Positions 1 to 6,261 of a DNA stretch of 12,102 nt are shown piece after piece. The stretch is taken from NCBI GenBank assembly GCA_005877345.1, contig VBPR01000226.1:1-12102 (forward strand), given 5' to 3'. The notes beneath the pieces are model-generated. The model was given only the letters and a program-made list of their open reading frames with translations. It was not told the origin of the DNA and searched no databases. A program made the translations under genes and the position numbers. This DNA is from Nitrososphaerota archaeon. GTDB lineage: Archaea > Thermoproteota > Nitrososphaeria > Nitrososphaerales > Nitrososphaeraceae. Every line of letters begins with the position of its first letter. The first letter of the stretch is position 1.

Positions 1-474
1 GAACCATTCAGAAGATCTGTTCCATGACTGTGTCAAATTTGAAAGATCTGAAAGAAACTTTCCTTCAGCAAATTCACCAAGCCATATCTGATCAATTGAA
101 ATAAGATCAATTGGGGTTCTTCCTGCCATTGCAGTCAGAATCTGTTTTCTTGTATCTGCGTATGGTAACACCCGATAATCAATATCTATCTTCATATCTG
201 GATGTCTTTCTCGTAGTTTTGTTAACGCATCAGCGAACAAACTATCCCACCTTTCCTTTGGTTCTGCCACTATAGCTGTTAGTGTGACCTGCTTAGGTTG
301 TTGTGCGTTCACCATTGTAAATGGAGTCAAGCTCGTCGCAACCAAAATGAGAGACACTAACCCTATTATTAAAATGAGTTTAAAATCCTTAAAGATGTAT
401 TTGTGAGGCGTATTTGTGGAAGATTCCTTCTTTGTAACAGGAGGATAGTCTATGAGAGAATTAGAATTGCTCAT
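1..474 (-). CDS. ABC transporter extracellular solute-binding protein, N-terminal part (cut by window edge)
   Basis: This is the first 158 residues of a secreted family 1 (MalE/sugar type) solute-binding protein; the rest lies left of the window. The ATG at 474 is chosen because an in-frame TGA sits two codons upstream. A hydrophilic N-region (about 1-32) is followed by a hydrophobic segment (33-53) and a likely signal peptidase site after VNA (55-57). The mature part starts with a beta strand (VTLTAIV, 63-69). It continues with a helix containing KLRERHPDMKIDI, a strand with DYRVLPYADTRKQI, and a stretch containing PIDLISIDQIWLGEFA (121-136). This order is typical of bacterial and archaeal sugar-binding proteins, which hold the ligand between two lobes outside the membrane. 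The gene diverges from an ABC ATPase at 761, its probable partner. The ligand cannot be read from this fragment; sugar, glycerol-phosphate or an oligosaccharide are all possible. Confidence 0.85.
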   Translation of the reverse strand, partial: MSNSNSLIDYPPVTKKESSTNTPHKYIFKDFKLILIIGLVSLILVATSLTPFTMVNAQQPKQVTLTAIVAEPKERWDSLFADALTKLRERHPDMKIDIDYRVLPYADTRKQILTAMAGRTPIDLISIDQIWLGEFAEGKFLSDLSNLTQSWNRSSEWF

Positions 475-492
475 TGTTCATATTTAGAATGT

Positions 493-508
493 AATGCTTT
501 TAAGTATT
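493..508 (-). promoter_or_regulatory. Putative TATA box of the solute-binding protein gene, inside an imperfect palindrome
   Basis: On the minus strand, TACTTAAAAG (506-497) resembles an archaeal TATA box. It is centred about 26 bases before the ATG at 474, which would give a nearly leaderless transcript. It lies inside the imperfect inverted repeat AATGCTT-TT-AAGTATT (one mismatch). A repressor bound there could block TBP, but that is inference. Confidence 0.35.
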
Positions 509-712
509 GGCCAATTTGTGTGTCCTTACATGATATTGAATCCTGTATCTTACCACAACTGTTAATATAAAACTTCTAGAAGCTTGAAAAATCAACACAA
601 TGAATACATGCAATCACCACAATGATCGATTGTTATTCAGTGATTCAATTTTCATCTCAGCATTTTGCAAACAATCCAGTATCAGTTATGAGCCATAGTA
701 TGAGAAATTAAA

Positions 713-753
713 ATTAATATGACATGCAAATCAAAACAACTCAAGTAGAGGTG
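713..753 (+). promoter_or_regulatory. Putative TATA box and Shine-Dalgarno site of the ABC ATPase gene
   Basis: ATTAATAT (713-720) is a plausible TATA box that would place transcription start near 743. GAGGTG (748-753) is a good ribosome binding site seven bases before the TTG at 761. The SD decides the start: the GTG at 751 is in another frame. The remaining divergent intergenic sequence (475-712) shows no further gene or strong repeat. Confidence 0.4.
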
Positions 754-760
754 AATTATT

Positions 761-1909
761 TTGACAACACTCAGCATAAGAAATCTAACCAAGAGATATG
801 GGAATTTAACTGCATTAGAAAATTTTTCCCTGGAAATACACTCAGGTGAGTTTATGGTACTCCTTGGCCCTTCTGGGTGTGGAAAGACTACGGTATTAAG
901 ATGTATTGCTGGTCTGACCGGTATTACTAATGGAGAGATCTATATTGGAGATGAACTAGTGAATAAACTTCCACCAAAAGATCGTGATGTAGCCATGGTA
1001 TTTCAAAATTATTCTCTTTATCCTCATATGAACGTCTATGATAATATTGCTTTTCCATTAAAGATGAGAAAGACCGAAAGAAATCAGATAAATGAAAGAG
1101 TCCAAAACATTGCAAATCTTCTTAACATAAGTAATCTACTCAAAAGGAAACCTAAGGAAATCAGCGGAGGTCAAATGCAGAGGGTGGCACTAGGTAGGGC
1201 CCTGGTGCGTGAGCCAAAAATCTTTTTGATGGATGAACCTCTAAGCAATCTTGATGCTAAATTACGTACAGATATGAGGGTTGAGATAAAAAAATTGCAG
1301 AAAAAAGTAGGGATCACCACGCTCTACATCACACATGACCAGATTGAAGCAATGAGCATGGCCGACAATATTGGGATTATGGATGCCGGAAAACTGCTTC
1401 AGCTTGATGCCCCACAAAAAGTATACAACGAGCCTACCAATCTATTTGTAGCGGGTTTTATAGGCATTCCTCCTATGAATTTCTTGCAATTTGAGATAGT
1501 TAGAGAGAAATCTATGTTTCTTAAACTAGTAACTGGCAGTGCTCACGAGCATAATAATAAATTCATGATAAAAATCCCGGACGGACTCTCAGCAACTATA
1601 TCCAATATTAGGGACGACGCCCTCATCCTGGGTATAAGACCAAAAGATATTACAGTGTTGAGAAAAGATGAAGAATTCGATGGTTTCAAGCTAAAGGGAG
1701 AGGTAACATTTATCGAACTGCTTGGTGATGACTCAATAGCAGAAATAAGACTAGGTCAAATCTCGCTAAAAATATCTAATGTAGCCTCCAGAATAGACAA
1801 TCTAATTATTGGGAAAGAAGCCGTAATAGGCATAAAACATAACAAATTATACTTGTTCAGGAATTCAGGTGAGAGGATGAATTCTTCAATAAGATCCTCA
1901 TCAGCTTGA
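761..1909 (+). CDS. ABC transporter ATP-binding protein, MalK/UgpC (CUT1) type
   Basis: This is the cytoplasmic ATPase subunit that powers solute uptake. It has 382 residues, a normal length for the MalK/UgpC family. All nucleotide-binding motifs are intact: Walker A GPSGCGKT (36-43), Q-loop Gln82 in VFQNYSLYPH, signature ISGGQMQR (134-141), Walker B FLMDEP (155-160), D-loop SNLDA (162-166) and the switch His192 in ITHDQ. The MDEPLSNLDAKLR block and the Q-loop sequence are typical of importers of the carbohydrate uptake transporter-1 class. Residues from about 235 to the end form the C-terminal regulatory region with TOBE-like beta strands, including LGIRPKDI. The start is TTG, supported by GAGGTG seven bases upstream. 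The solute-binding protein diverges from it and no permease is visible on this side. One ATPase of this class can serve several permeases, so the exact partner is not certain. Confidence 0.93.
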   Translation: MTTLSIRNLTKRYGNLTALENFSLEIHSGEFMVLLGPSGCGKTTVLRCIAGLTGITNGEIYIGDELVNKLPPKDRDVAMVFQNYSLYPHMNVYDNIAFPLKMRKTERNQINERVQNIANLLNISNLLKRKPKEISGGQMQRVALGRALVREPKIFLMDEPLSNLDAKLRTDMRVEIKKLQKKVGITTLYITHDQIEAMSMADNIGIMDAGKLLQLDAPQKVYNEPTNLFVAGFIGIPPMNFLQFEIVREKSMFLKLVTGSAHEHNNKFMIKIPDGLSATISNIRDDALILGIRPKDITVLRKDEEFDGFKLKGEVTFIELLGDDSIAEIRLGQISLKISNVASRIDNLIIGKEAVIGIKHNKLYLFRNSGERMNSSIRSSSA

Positions 1910-2120
1910 TGTGGACTCCTAATAGACAAATGTTTGTACGAAGGTATATCCGTGAAGGGCCGAATATCATTAACAGAAACCATGCAGAGCCAATGTTAGG
2001 TATAATCTTGCAAAAGCAAATCTTTCCTTGCATCGGAACTTTGCATTATTAAATCTTTTTTGTTACCATGAAAAGAAATTCTTAATAGTGACAAATCGAT
2101 GCTTAGAATGATCAGTTAAG

Positions 2121-2540
2121 ATGATGAAAGTGTATAAAATCTCTGCAGTAACATTATTAATCAAAGATATGGAAAGATCTTGTAATTTTTATTCTAAAAT
2201 ACCAGGTTTTAAGCTGGTATACGGTGGATCTCCTCCTGATCCCTTTACTTCATACGAAATTGGCGGTAATACATCTGTCTATTTAAACCTGGAATTGTTT
2301 AAGACATCGACAAATAGCCCAGAGCATGAAACAAAAGATTTTGGAAAAATAATTCTTCATACAGAAGATGTTGACAAATTATATTCTTATTTTAAGAACA
2401 ATCAAGTCATTTCACAACTAATATTTTTTGAAAATGAACCATCAGATGCTTCATGGGGCGAGAGGTATTTCCACTTACGTGACCCAGATGGATATCTGCT
2501 TTCATTCGCAAAGCCAATAAAGAATAAAAAGGTATTCTGA
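2121..2540 (+). CDS. VOC (glyoxalase/bleomycin-resistance) fold protein, probably without a metal site
   Basis: The 139 residues show two VOC half-modules. The first contains VTLLIKDMERSCNFY followed by PGFKLVYGG (10-36). The second contains KIILHTEDVDKLYSYF (76-91) and ends in YFHLRDPDGYLLSFAKP (116-132). VOC proteins include glyoxalase I, extradiol dioxygenases, epimerases and drug-binding proteins. The four usual metal-ligand positions appear to be lost. By alignment to typical members, Ala9 stands where the first His is common and Lys76 where the second-module His is common. Ser128 replaces the Glu after DPDGYLL. Metal-dependent glyoxalase activity is therefore unlikely, and ligand binding or sequestration is a better guess. 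The start is one of two adjacent ATG codons (2121, 2124); TCTTAATAG (2080-2088) could be its TATA box. The gene stands alone, convergent with the region to its right. Confidence 0.8.
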   Translation: MMKVYKISAVTLLIKDMERSCNFYSKIPGFKLVYGGSPPDPFTSYEIGGNTSVYLNLELFKTSTNSPEHETKDFGKIILHTEDVDKLYSYFKNNQVISQLIFFENEPSDASWGERYFHLRDPDGYLLSFAKPIKNKKVF

Positions 2541-2600
2541 GATGATATGATGTACGTTATTAATTTATTTTTACTTGAATTGATCTAGTGTTAATACTAA

Positions 2601-2629
2601 TGGTAAATCTATTTTTATACAATTTACCA
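2601..2629. repeat. Perfect 8-bp inverted repeat TGGTAAAT-N13-ATTTACCA
   Basis: Arms are at 2601-2608 and 2622-2629, with a T-rich 13-base loop. It lies 60 bases after the VOC gene stop, between that gene and a convergent candidate small gene. It could shape an RNA 3' end or bind a protein. Its A/T richness makes chance occurrence possible. Confidence 0.4.
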
Positions 2630-2673
2630 CCAAAATAAAATAATGTATAAATCCTACTCTATTAAATTACGTA

Positions 2674-2910
2674 CTAATTCACATGACTTTTTCTATATGG
2701 TCCCCGAGTTCTTTTTCGCGCCTTCTCTTCTTCCGACTTTTTTCTTAATAATTCAGTTTCTTCTTCGAGCGAGTTCATACTAGATGATCCGTTTTCATTT
2801 TTCTTTGTGCTGCAATCGCTGTCCTGACCGTGAGATCCCCTGAGCTTACTTTGTCTTGTCACATTAATGTAAATGCGAAATACATTAATAATGTTTCCAG
2901 TATTTGGCAA
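2674..2910 (-). CDS. Possible small, highly charged protein with basic C-terminus (hypothetical)
   Basis: I do not recognise a family. From Met45 (ATG at 2778) the sequence is a strongly charged helix-like stretch, with EEETELLRKKSEEEKARKR around 49-67. It ends in a basic tail RTRGPYRKS (68-76) that looks selected rather than random. The tail suggests a nucleic-acid-binding or ribosome-associated peptide, but this is inference from composition only. The start is uncertain. A TTG at 2910 gives 78 residues, and a TATA-like ATTATATAAT at 2936-2945 is about 30 bases upstream, fitting a leaderless message. The ATG at 2778 gives 34 residues and a more protein-like sequence, because residues 1-44 have no recognisable features. 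It is the only stretch of the 2541-3358 gap that I would consider coding. Confidence 0.4.
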   Translation of the reverse strand: MPNTGNIINVFRIYINVTRQSKLRGSHGQDSDCSTKKNENGSSSMNSLEEETELLRKKSEEEKARKRTRGPYRKSHVN

Positions 2911-3358
2911 TAAATAGACACTATTAGTAAATGCGATTATATAATTGGTAACAAAGAGCCTAACCTATAGTTATAAAAAATATGGGAAATTTACGATAGG
3001 AGCAAGGAATAGAACATAGTCATTGCTATGACGTTAATTCCAACAACAGAGGTAATCTTTAGTTTTTGGGAATTTTTGAAAAGTTTTTCTCTCGTTTTTT
3101 TGAATTTTTCTATCACATGTATAATTAAGAGTATATATTAAAAAGAGTTTTTCCAAATTCAATCCAAATGGTAGTGTAATTGAGGTAACTGAAAAAATCA
3201 ATTTCTGTAATTGTAGGAGAGTTAAAATAATGTTAATGAAGTGATAATCAGTTAAAATATTACAACATGTCAATTGTTTATTGTCAATCGACTATTATTT
3301 TACCAATTCGAGATTCTTGGTGGGAAAACAACAGATGGTGCTTTTCTATCACCTTACC
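2911..3358. other. Intergenic region with no supported gene
   Basis: This A/T-rich stretch contains a TATA-like element (2936-2945) for the small minus-strand candidate. I see no convincing RNA gene or repeat. The 79-codon minus-strand frame at 3034-3273 is rejected as noncoding. The sequence just below 3359 should hold the 3' end of the flavoprotein reductase transcript, but no clear hairpin or T-run terminator is visible. Confidence 0.5.
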
Positions 3359-4762
3359 TTACGTTGTAACCGCAGCTCTTACAATCACTTCTGAAAGTGC
3401 TGGATGAACATGCACCGTCTTTGCAATGTTGTCAATAGTTCCATCTCCACTTTTGATTGCCACAAGAACTTCATGAATAAGTACAGATGCTTGACTTCCA
3501 ATAATATGACACCCAAGAATTTTTCTGTTTTCTTTACTAACTAATAATTTCACGAAGCCCTCTCTATCATCTAATGCTTTCCCCATTGCAGTATCGATAT
3601 AGCGGTATATTGATTTGACATATTCTTTTTTAGTTATCCTTTTCAATTCCTGTTCTGTATATCCGACTCCTGCCACCTGAGGGGAACTAAAAATTGCATG
3701 GGGCATTGCACTGTAATCTACTGGAATTTTTTTCTTGTGATTTAGTATGTTGTAATAAGCATATTGAGCCTCCAAATTTGCACTGTGTCTGAACTGAAAG
3801 CGACCAATTATATCGCCTAATGCAAAGATGCCTTTGACACTGGTTTCAAGAGTTTTATCTACCTTGATGTATCCATCTTCATCCACCTCAACTCCTGTCT
3901 TTGATAAATTAAGGGTATCAGAATTAGGAACACGTCCCGTTGCTAATAAAAGTTGATCAGATTCAATTTCCAAATATTTGGTAGCCCCAGATCTCTTTGC
4001 AGAAATCACAAAATTGCCATTTTTCTTTGTTACTAGTTCCGGGATACATTGCAAATACACATTGTATTTTTTAGAGAAAATTTCAGTGAATTTTTTTGAG
4101 ATTTCTTGATCTTCTTTAGGTATCAGATATTTGTGCTTCTGAATTATATTGATCTTTGTTCCAAGGGATCCGAAAAAATGACCAAGCTCAGCTGCGATAT
4201 ATCCTCCCCCGATAATTGTTAAGACCCGAGGTTGTCTCTCAAGGCGAAGAGCTCCATCACTTGTAACATAGTTGGTCACTTCCAATCCGCTCATTTTAGG
4301 TATTGCAGGTCTAGAGCCAGCAGCAATTAGGATTAGATTGGAGGATATTCTCTCTTCGCCTACCAAGAGCGTTTTTTCATCAACAAACTTGCATTCTGAT
4401 GGGAATAGTTTAGGATTTTCTGAATTACTAAGTGCCTTTCTTATATCGTCTGAATCTGAATCGATTATACCGTTTACTCTATCTACTATATTTTGAAAAT
4501 CAACAGAAAACTTTTCAACGTGAATACCGAATAGGTCTGCGGTCTTTAATATCTCAGCTACATCTGCACTGTGTATTAGTAGTTTGGAAGGGATACATCC
4601 CCTATTTAGGCAGGTTCCACCCATTTTGCACTTTTCAACGATTGCAACTTTCATACCACTTTGCGCTGCTGCGCTGGCAACCTCCAAACCAGCACCACTC
4701 CCGATTACTATAAGATCAAATTTTCTGATTTTTTTTGATTGCAATGAATTAGACTCCACCAA
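3359..4762 (-). CDS. Dihydrolipoamide dehydrogenase-like NAD(P)/FAD disulfide oxidoreductase
   Basis: This is a 467-residue class I flavoprotein disulfide reductase. The FAD-binding GSGAGLEVA is at 21-29 and the redox-active disulfide GGTCLNRGCIPSK at 48-60 (Cys51/Cys56). The nucleotide-binding fold starts with IIGGGYIAAE (183-192), the second FAD motif is FALGDIIG in the C-terminal half, and the catalytic pair is His453/Glu458 in HVHPALSE. The closest families are lipoamide dehydrogenase (E3), mycothione reductase and mercuric reductase. MerA is unlikely, because there is no N-terminal heavy-metal domain and no C-terminal Cys-Cys pair. After the second glycine motif the strand ends IIQKHK instead of carrying the acidic residue usual in NAD-specific E3, which hints at NADPH use (inference). 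No 2-oxoacid dehydrogenase genes are nearby, so the substrate is open. The start is TTG 4762 or GTG 4759; there is no in-frame ATG before residue 37. Confidence 0.9.
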   Translation of the reverse strand: MVESNSLQSKKIRKFDLIVIGSGAGLEVASAAAQSGMKVAIVEKCKMGGTCLNRGCIPSKLLIHSADVAEILKTADLFGIHVEKFSVDFQNIVDRVNGIIDSDSDDIRKALSNSENPKLFPSECKFVDEKTLLVGEERISSNLILIAAGSRPAIPKMSGLEVTNYVTSDGALRLERQPRVLTIIGGGYIAAELGHFFGSLGTKINIIQKHKYLIPKEDQEISKKFTEIFSKKYNVYLQCIPELVTKKNGNFVISAKRSGATKYLEIESDQLLLATGRVPNSDTLNLSKTGVEVDEDGYIKVDKTLETSVKGIFALGDIIGRFQFRHSANLEAQYAYYNILNHKKKIPVDYSAMPHAIFSSPQVAGVGYTEQELKRITKKEYVKSIYRYIDTAMGKALDDREGFVKLLVSKENRKILGCHIIGSQASVLIHEVLVAIKSGDGTIDNIAKTVHVHPALSEVIVRAAVTT

Positions 4763-4782
4763 CTCTTATTACAAAAGATTTG

Positions 4783-4789
4783 TATATAT
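4783..4789 (-). promoter_or_regulatory. Putative TATA box of the disulfide reductase gene
   Basis: ATATATA on the minus strand is centred about 24 bases before the TTG/GTG start pair at 4762/4759. This is the spacing expected for an archaeal leaderless transcript and supports the non-ATG start. Confidence 0.45.
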
Positions 4790-4909
4790 GATTTGAAAAT
4801 AGTTTTGTCACTTGTCCGGATCCTATTTTTTCATGCAAAAAGTTTTTGATCACAGGAAGAAACTGTTATTAAAAATGTGTAAGTAAAAAAAATAAAAAAT
4901 TTATGGAAT

Positions 4910-4923
4910 GACAACAAGTTGTC
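4910..4923. repeat. Short palindrome GACAAC-AA-GTTGTC
   Basis: Two perfect 6-base arms with a 2-base spacer lie in the 266-base gap between the reductase promoter and the 3' end of the chorismate lyase-like gene. The form suits a dimeric regulator site, but no role can be assigned. Confidence 0.3.
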
Positions 4924-4993
4924 CCATCATGACAGGCAGAAATAAAGGATTTTTAATTGCAAAATATGAAAATAGGAATCATTCTTTAGCGTC

Positions 4994-5005
4994 AATTGAT
5001 CAATT
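4994..5005. repeat. Perfect 12-bp palindrome AATTGATCAATT
   Basis: It lies 24 bases beyond the stop of the chorismate lyase-like gene. It may form a small hairpin in the operon 3' end, but there is no following T-run in the minus direction strong enough to call a terminator. Confidence 0.3.
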
Positions 5006-5028
5006 ATACTAAAACCGAATACAATGCG

Positions 5029-5526
5029 CTAGGTATTAGTTTTATTTACCTTTATAGGAAAGATTTCATTTATCCTACAGATTAGATGTTCTTTATGATA
5101 TAGGGAGTAGCTTTTAAAAATATGTAAGCCTGAAGCATACCCTATTTCGGTTATTTTCTTGAATATCTCCAATCTATGGTAAAGTAGTATTTTACCAATG
5201 CCATTTCTGCCTTCTCGTATTTCATCTAATACCTGAAGTGGAATTTTTTTACAATATATTTTTGAATTTGCATAAGCCAAAATATTATTTGTTGAAGAAA
5301 TTATACACGACTTGCGCTTAAGTATTTTCTTTTCTTCAACCTGCTCTATGACTCTTATTTTTGTTTCTGTATTATTCATTACCTCTAAAAGATGTTGAGT
5401 ATTTCCTAAATCAATCAAGAGTAATTTTTGAGAAAGATCAAATTTTTTATTTGAAATTGCTTCTAGCTTGGATATATCATTAATTGTTAAAGGATGATGA
5501 TTTTTGACACTGTATACTCTATGCAT
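5029..5526 (-). CDS. DUF98/UbiC-like chorismate pyruvate-lyase (predicted)
   Basis: Predicted to split chorismate into 4-hydroxybenzoate and pyruvate in the cytoplasm. The 165 residues follow the DUF98/Rv2949c-like pattern. LLLIDLGNTQHLLEVM (35-50) matches the 'sTdGTvTrlLEal' block. IRVIEQ (57-62) is followed by KILKRKSCI (67-75). LAYANSKIYCKKIP (83-96) matches 'plvyAeSlI...lp', and IREGRNGIGKILLYHRLEIFKKI (103-125) matches the 'l..g..piG.lL...rlet.Re' block. The conserved Gly, Leu and Arg118 positions are kept, but the terminal arginine pair of the last block is Lys123-Lys124. In mycobacteria the family member makes 4-hydroxybenzoate for phenolic glycolipids; in proteobacteria UbiC feeds ubiquinone. 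It is the last gene of the operon, 24 bases after the UbiA-like gene. Activity is inferred from pattern matching, and a diverged substrate is possible. Confidence 0.72.
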   Translation of the reverse strand: MHRVYSVKNHHPLTINDISKLEAISNKKFDLSQKLLLIDLGNTQHLLEVMNNTETKIRVIEQVEEKKILKRKSCIISSTNNILAYANSKIYCKKIPLQVLDEIREGRNGIGKILLYHRLEIFKKITEIGYASGLHIFKSYSLYHKEHLICRINEIFPIKVNKTNT

Positions 5527-5550
5527 CGTAGTTGATAACGAAGTTGAAAA

Positions 5551-6261
5551 TTAAAAAGTGATCTGGAGTCCGCGGAAAATCAAGAGTGTAACTGAGAATA
5601 AAATGGTGCTCATGCTTATTATCTTTAATCTGAATTCTAGCTCTTTAGATCTACTCATGTCGTTGGTTTGTTTGGACTTTTTATATTTTCGCGAAAGCTT
5701 TATCTCAAGATATGAGACTGCGAAAGCGACCAGAGCTAACAATAAGGGAATATAGGTAAGAGAATTGGTCTGCATGATATAACCTGCCAACAGCGGCATG
5801 CTGCCCCAAGATATCGCAAACCACATATTATTATGAAAAAATCCATCCCATAATTCGTAGTTATATGCAAATAGGAAGAAACCCTCCAAAATTGCTATTG
5901 GTAGTAATAATGGTACGAAGAATATCATGTAATACGTACCAATCGTGTAGGCTGTAACTAATCCAGATATGAGCATTATCAATAATTCGACATTCGAAAA
6001 ATAATCTCCCCACGGCTTATCTTTTTTTGAACCCATACTATCTGCAGCGTGCGCAGAAATACCTAGAGCACTAAAGTAGATTATGATAATTGCAATAATC
6101 CTATCCCATGCTATTGTTGGCGCAAGCAAAGATCCTACTATTGAAAATGAAATACTCATTCCGGTATACGGAAGAAACATCATGCCAACTAGAATTCTAA
6201 ATTTTATTTGACCAAACTGTGGAACAAACCATTCATTAAGCCTAGTTACTTGTTCTTTCAT
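5551..6261 (-). CDS. Polytopic membrane protein, probable divergent UbiA-like prenyltransferase
   Basis: The 236 residues have about seven hydrophobic segments (roughly 24-46, 54-73, 91-110, 112-132, 147-162, 168-187, 213-232). The layout resembles the UbiA/MenA aromatic prenyltransferases, which attach an isoprenoid chain to an aromatic acid in the membrane. The stretch HAADSMGSKKDKPWGD (71-86) sits where UbiA has its first Asp-rich motif (NDxxDxxxDxxxKP). Asp74 and the KDKP at 80-83 align, while the second Asp becomes Ser78. WGSMPLLAGYIMQT (152-165) resembles the MenA segment after its fourth or fifth helix. The second Asp-rich motif is not visible: EIKLSRKYK (186-194) stands where it would be expected. 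The protein is also shorter than the usual 280-310 residues. Its ATG overlaps the methyltransferase stop (TAATG), and it precedes a chorismate lyase-like gene by 24 bases. Context supports UbiA; sequence alone does not prove it. Confidence 0.5.
   Translation of the reverse strand: MKEQVTRLNEWFVPQFGQIKFRILVGMMFLPYTGMSISFSIVGSLLAPTIAWDRIIAIIIIYFSALGISAHAADSMGSKKDKPWGDYFSNVELLIMLISGLVTAYTIGTYYMIFFVPLLLPIAILEGFFLFAYNYELWDGFFHNNMWFAISWGSMPLLAGYIMQTNSLTYIPLLLALVAFAVSYLEIKLSRKYKKSKQTNDMSRSKELEFRLKIISMSTILFSVTLLIFRGLQITF

Noticed and set aside
2050..2061. T-run as terminator of the ABC ATPase gene
   Set aside because: Six T residues in A/T-rich DNA 150 bases after the stop are too weak to call a terminator.
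2118..2127. Box C-like AGATGATGAAA that could mark a C/D-box small RNA
   Set aside because: It is the double ATG start of the VOC gene, and no matching box D and D'/C' arrangement is visible at suitable spacing.
3034..3273. 79-codon open frame on the minus strand in the 2911-3358 gap
   Set aside because: It is rich in Leu, Ile, Phe and Cys with no domain pattern. The composition is what A/T-rich noncoding DNA gives, and no promoter-like element or ribosome binding site stands out.
3359..4762. Mercuric reductase (MerA) assignment
   Set aside because: There is no N-terminal heavy-metal domain and no C-terminal Cys-Cys pair, and the C-terminus ends in AAVTT; no mer genes are nearby.
4272..4796. 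Three plus-strand open frames opposite the disulfide reductase gene
   Set aside because: They are antisense shadows of a well-supported coding sequence with intact FAD and disulfide motifs on the minus strand.
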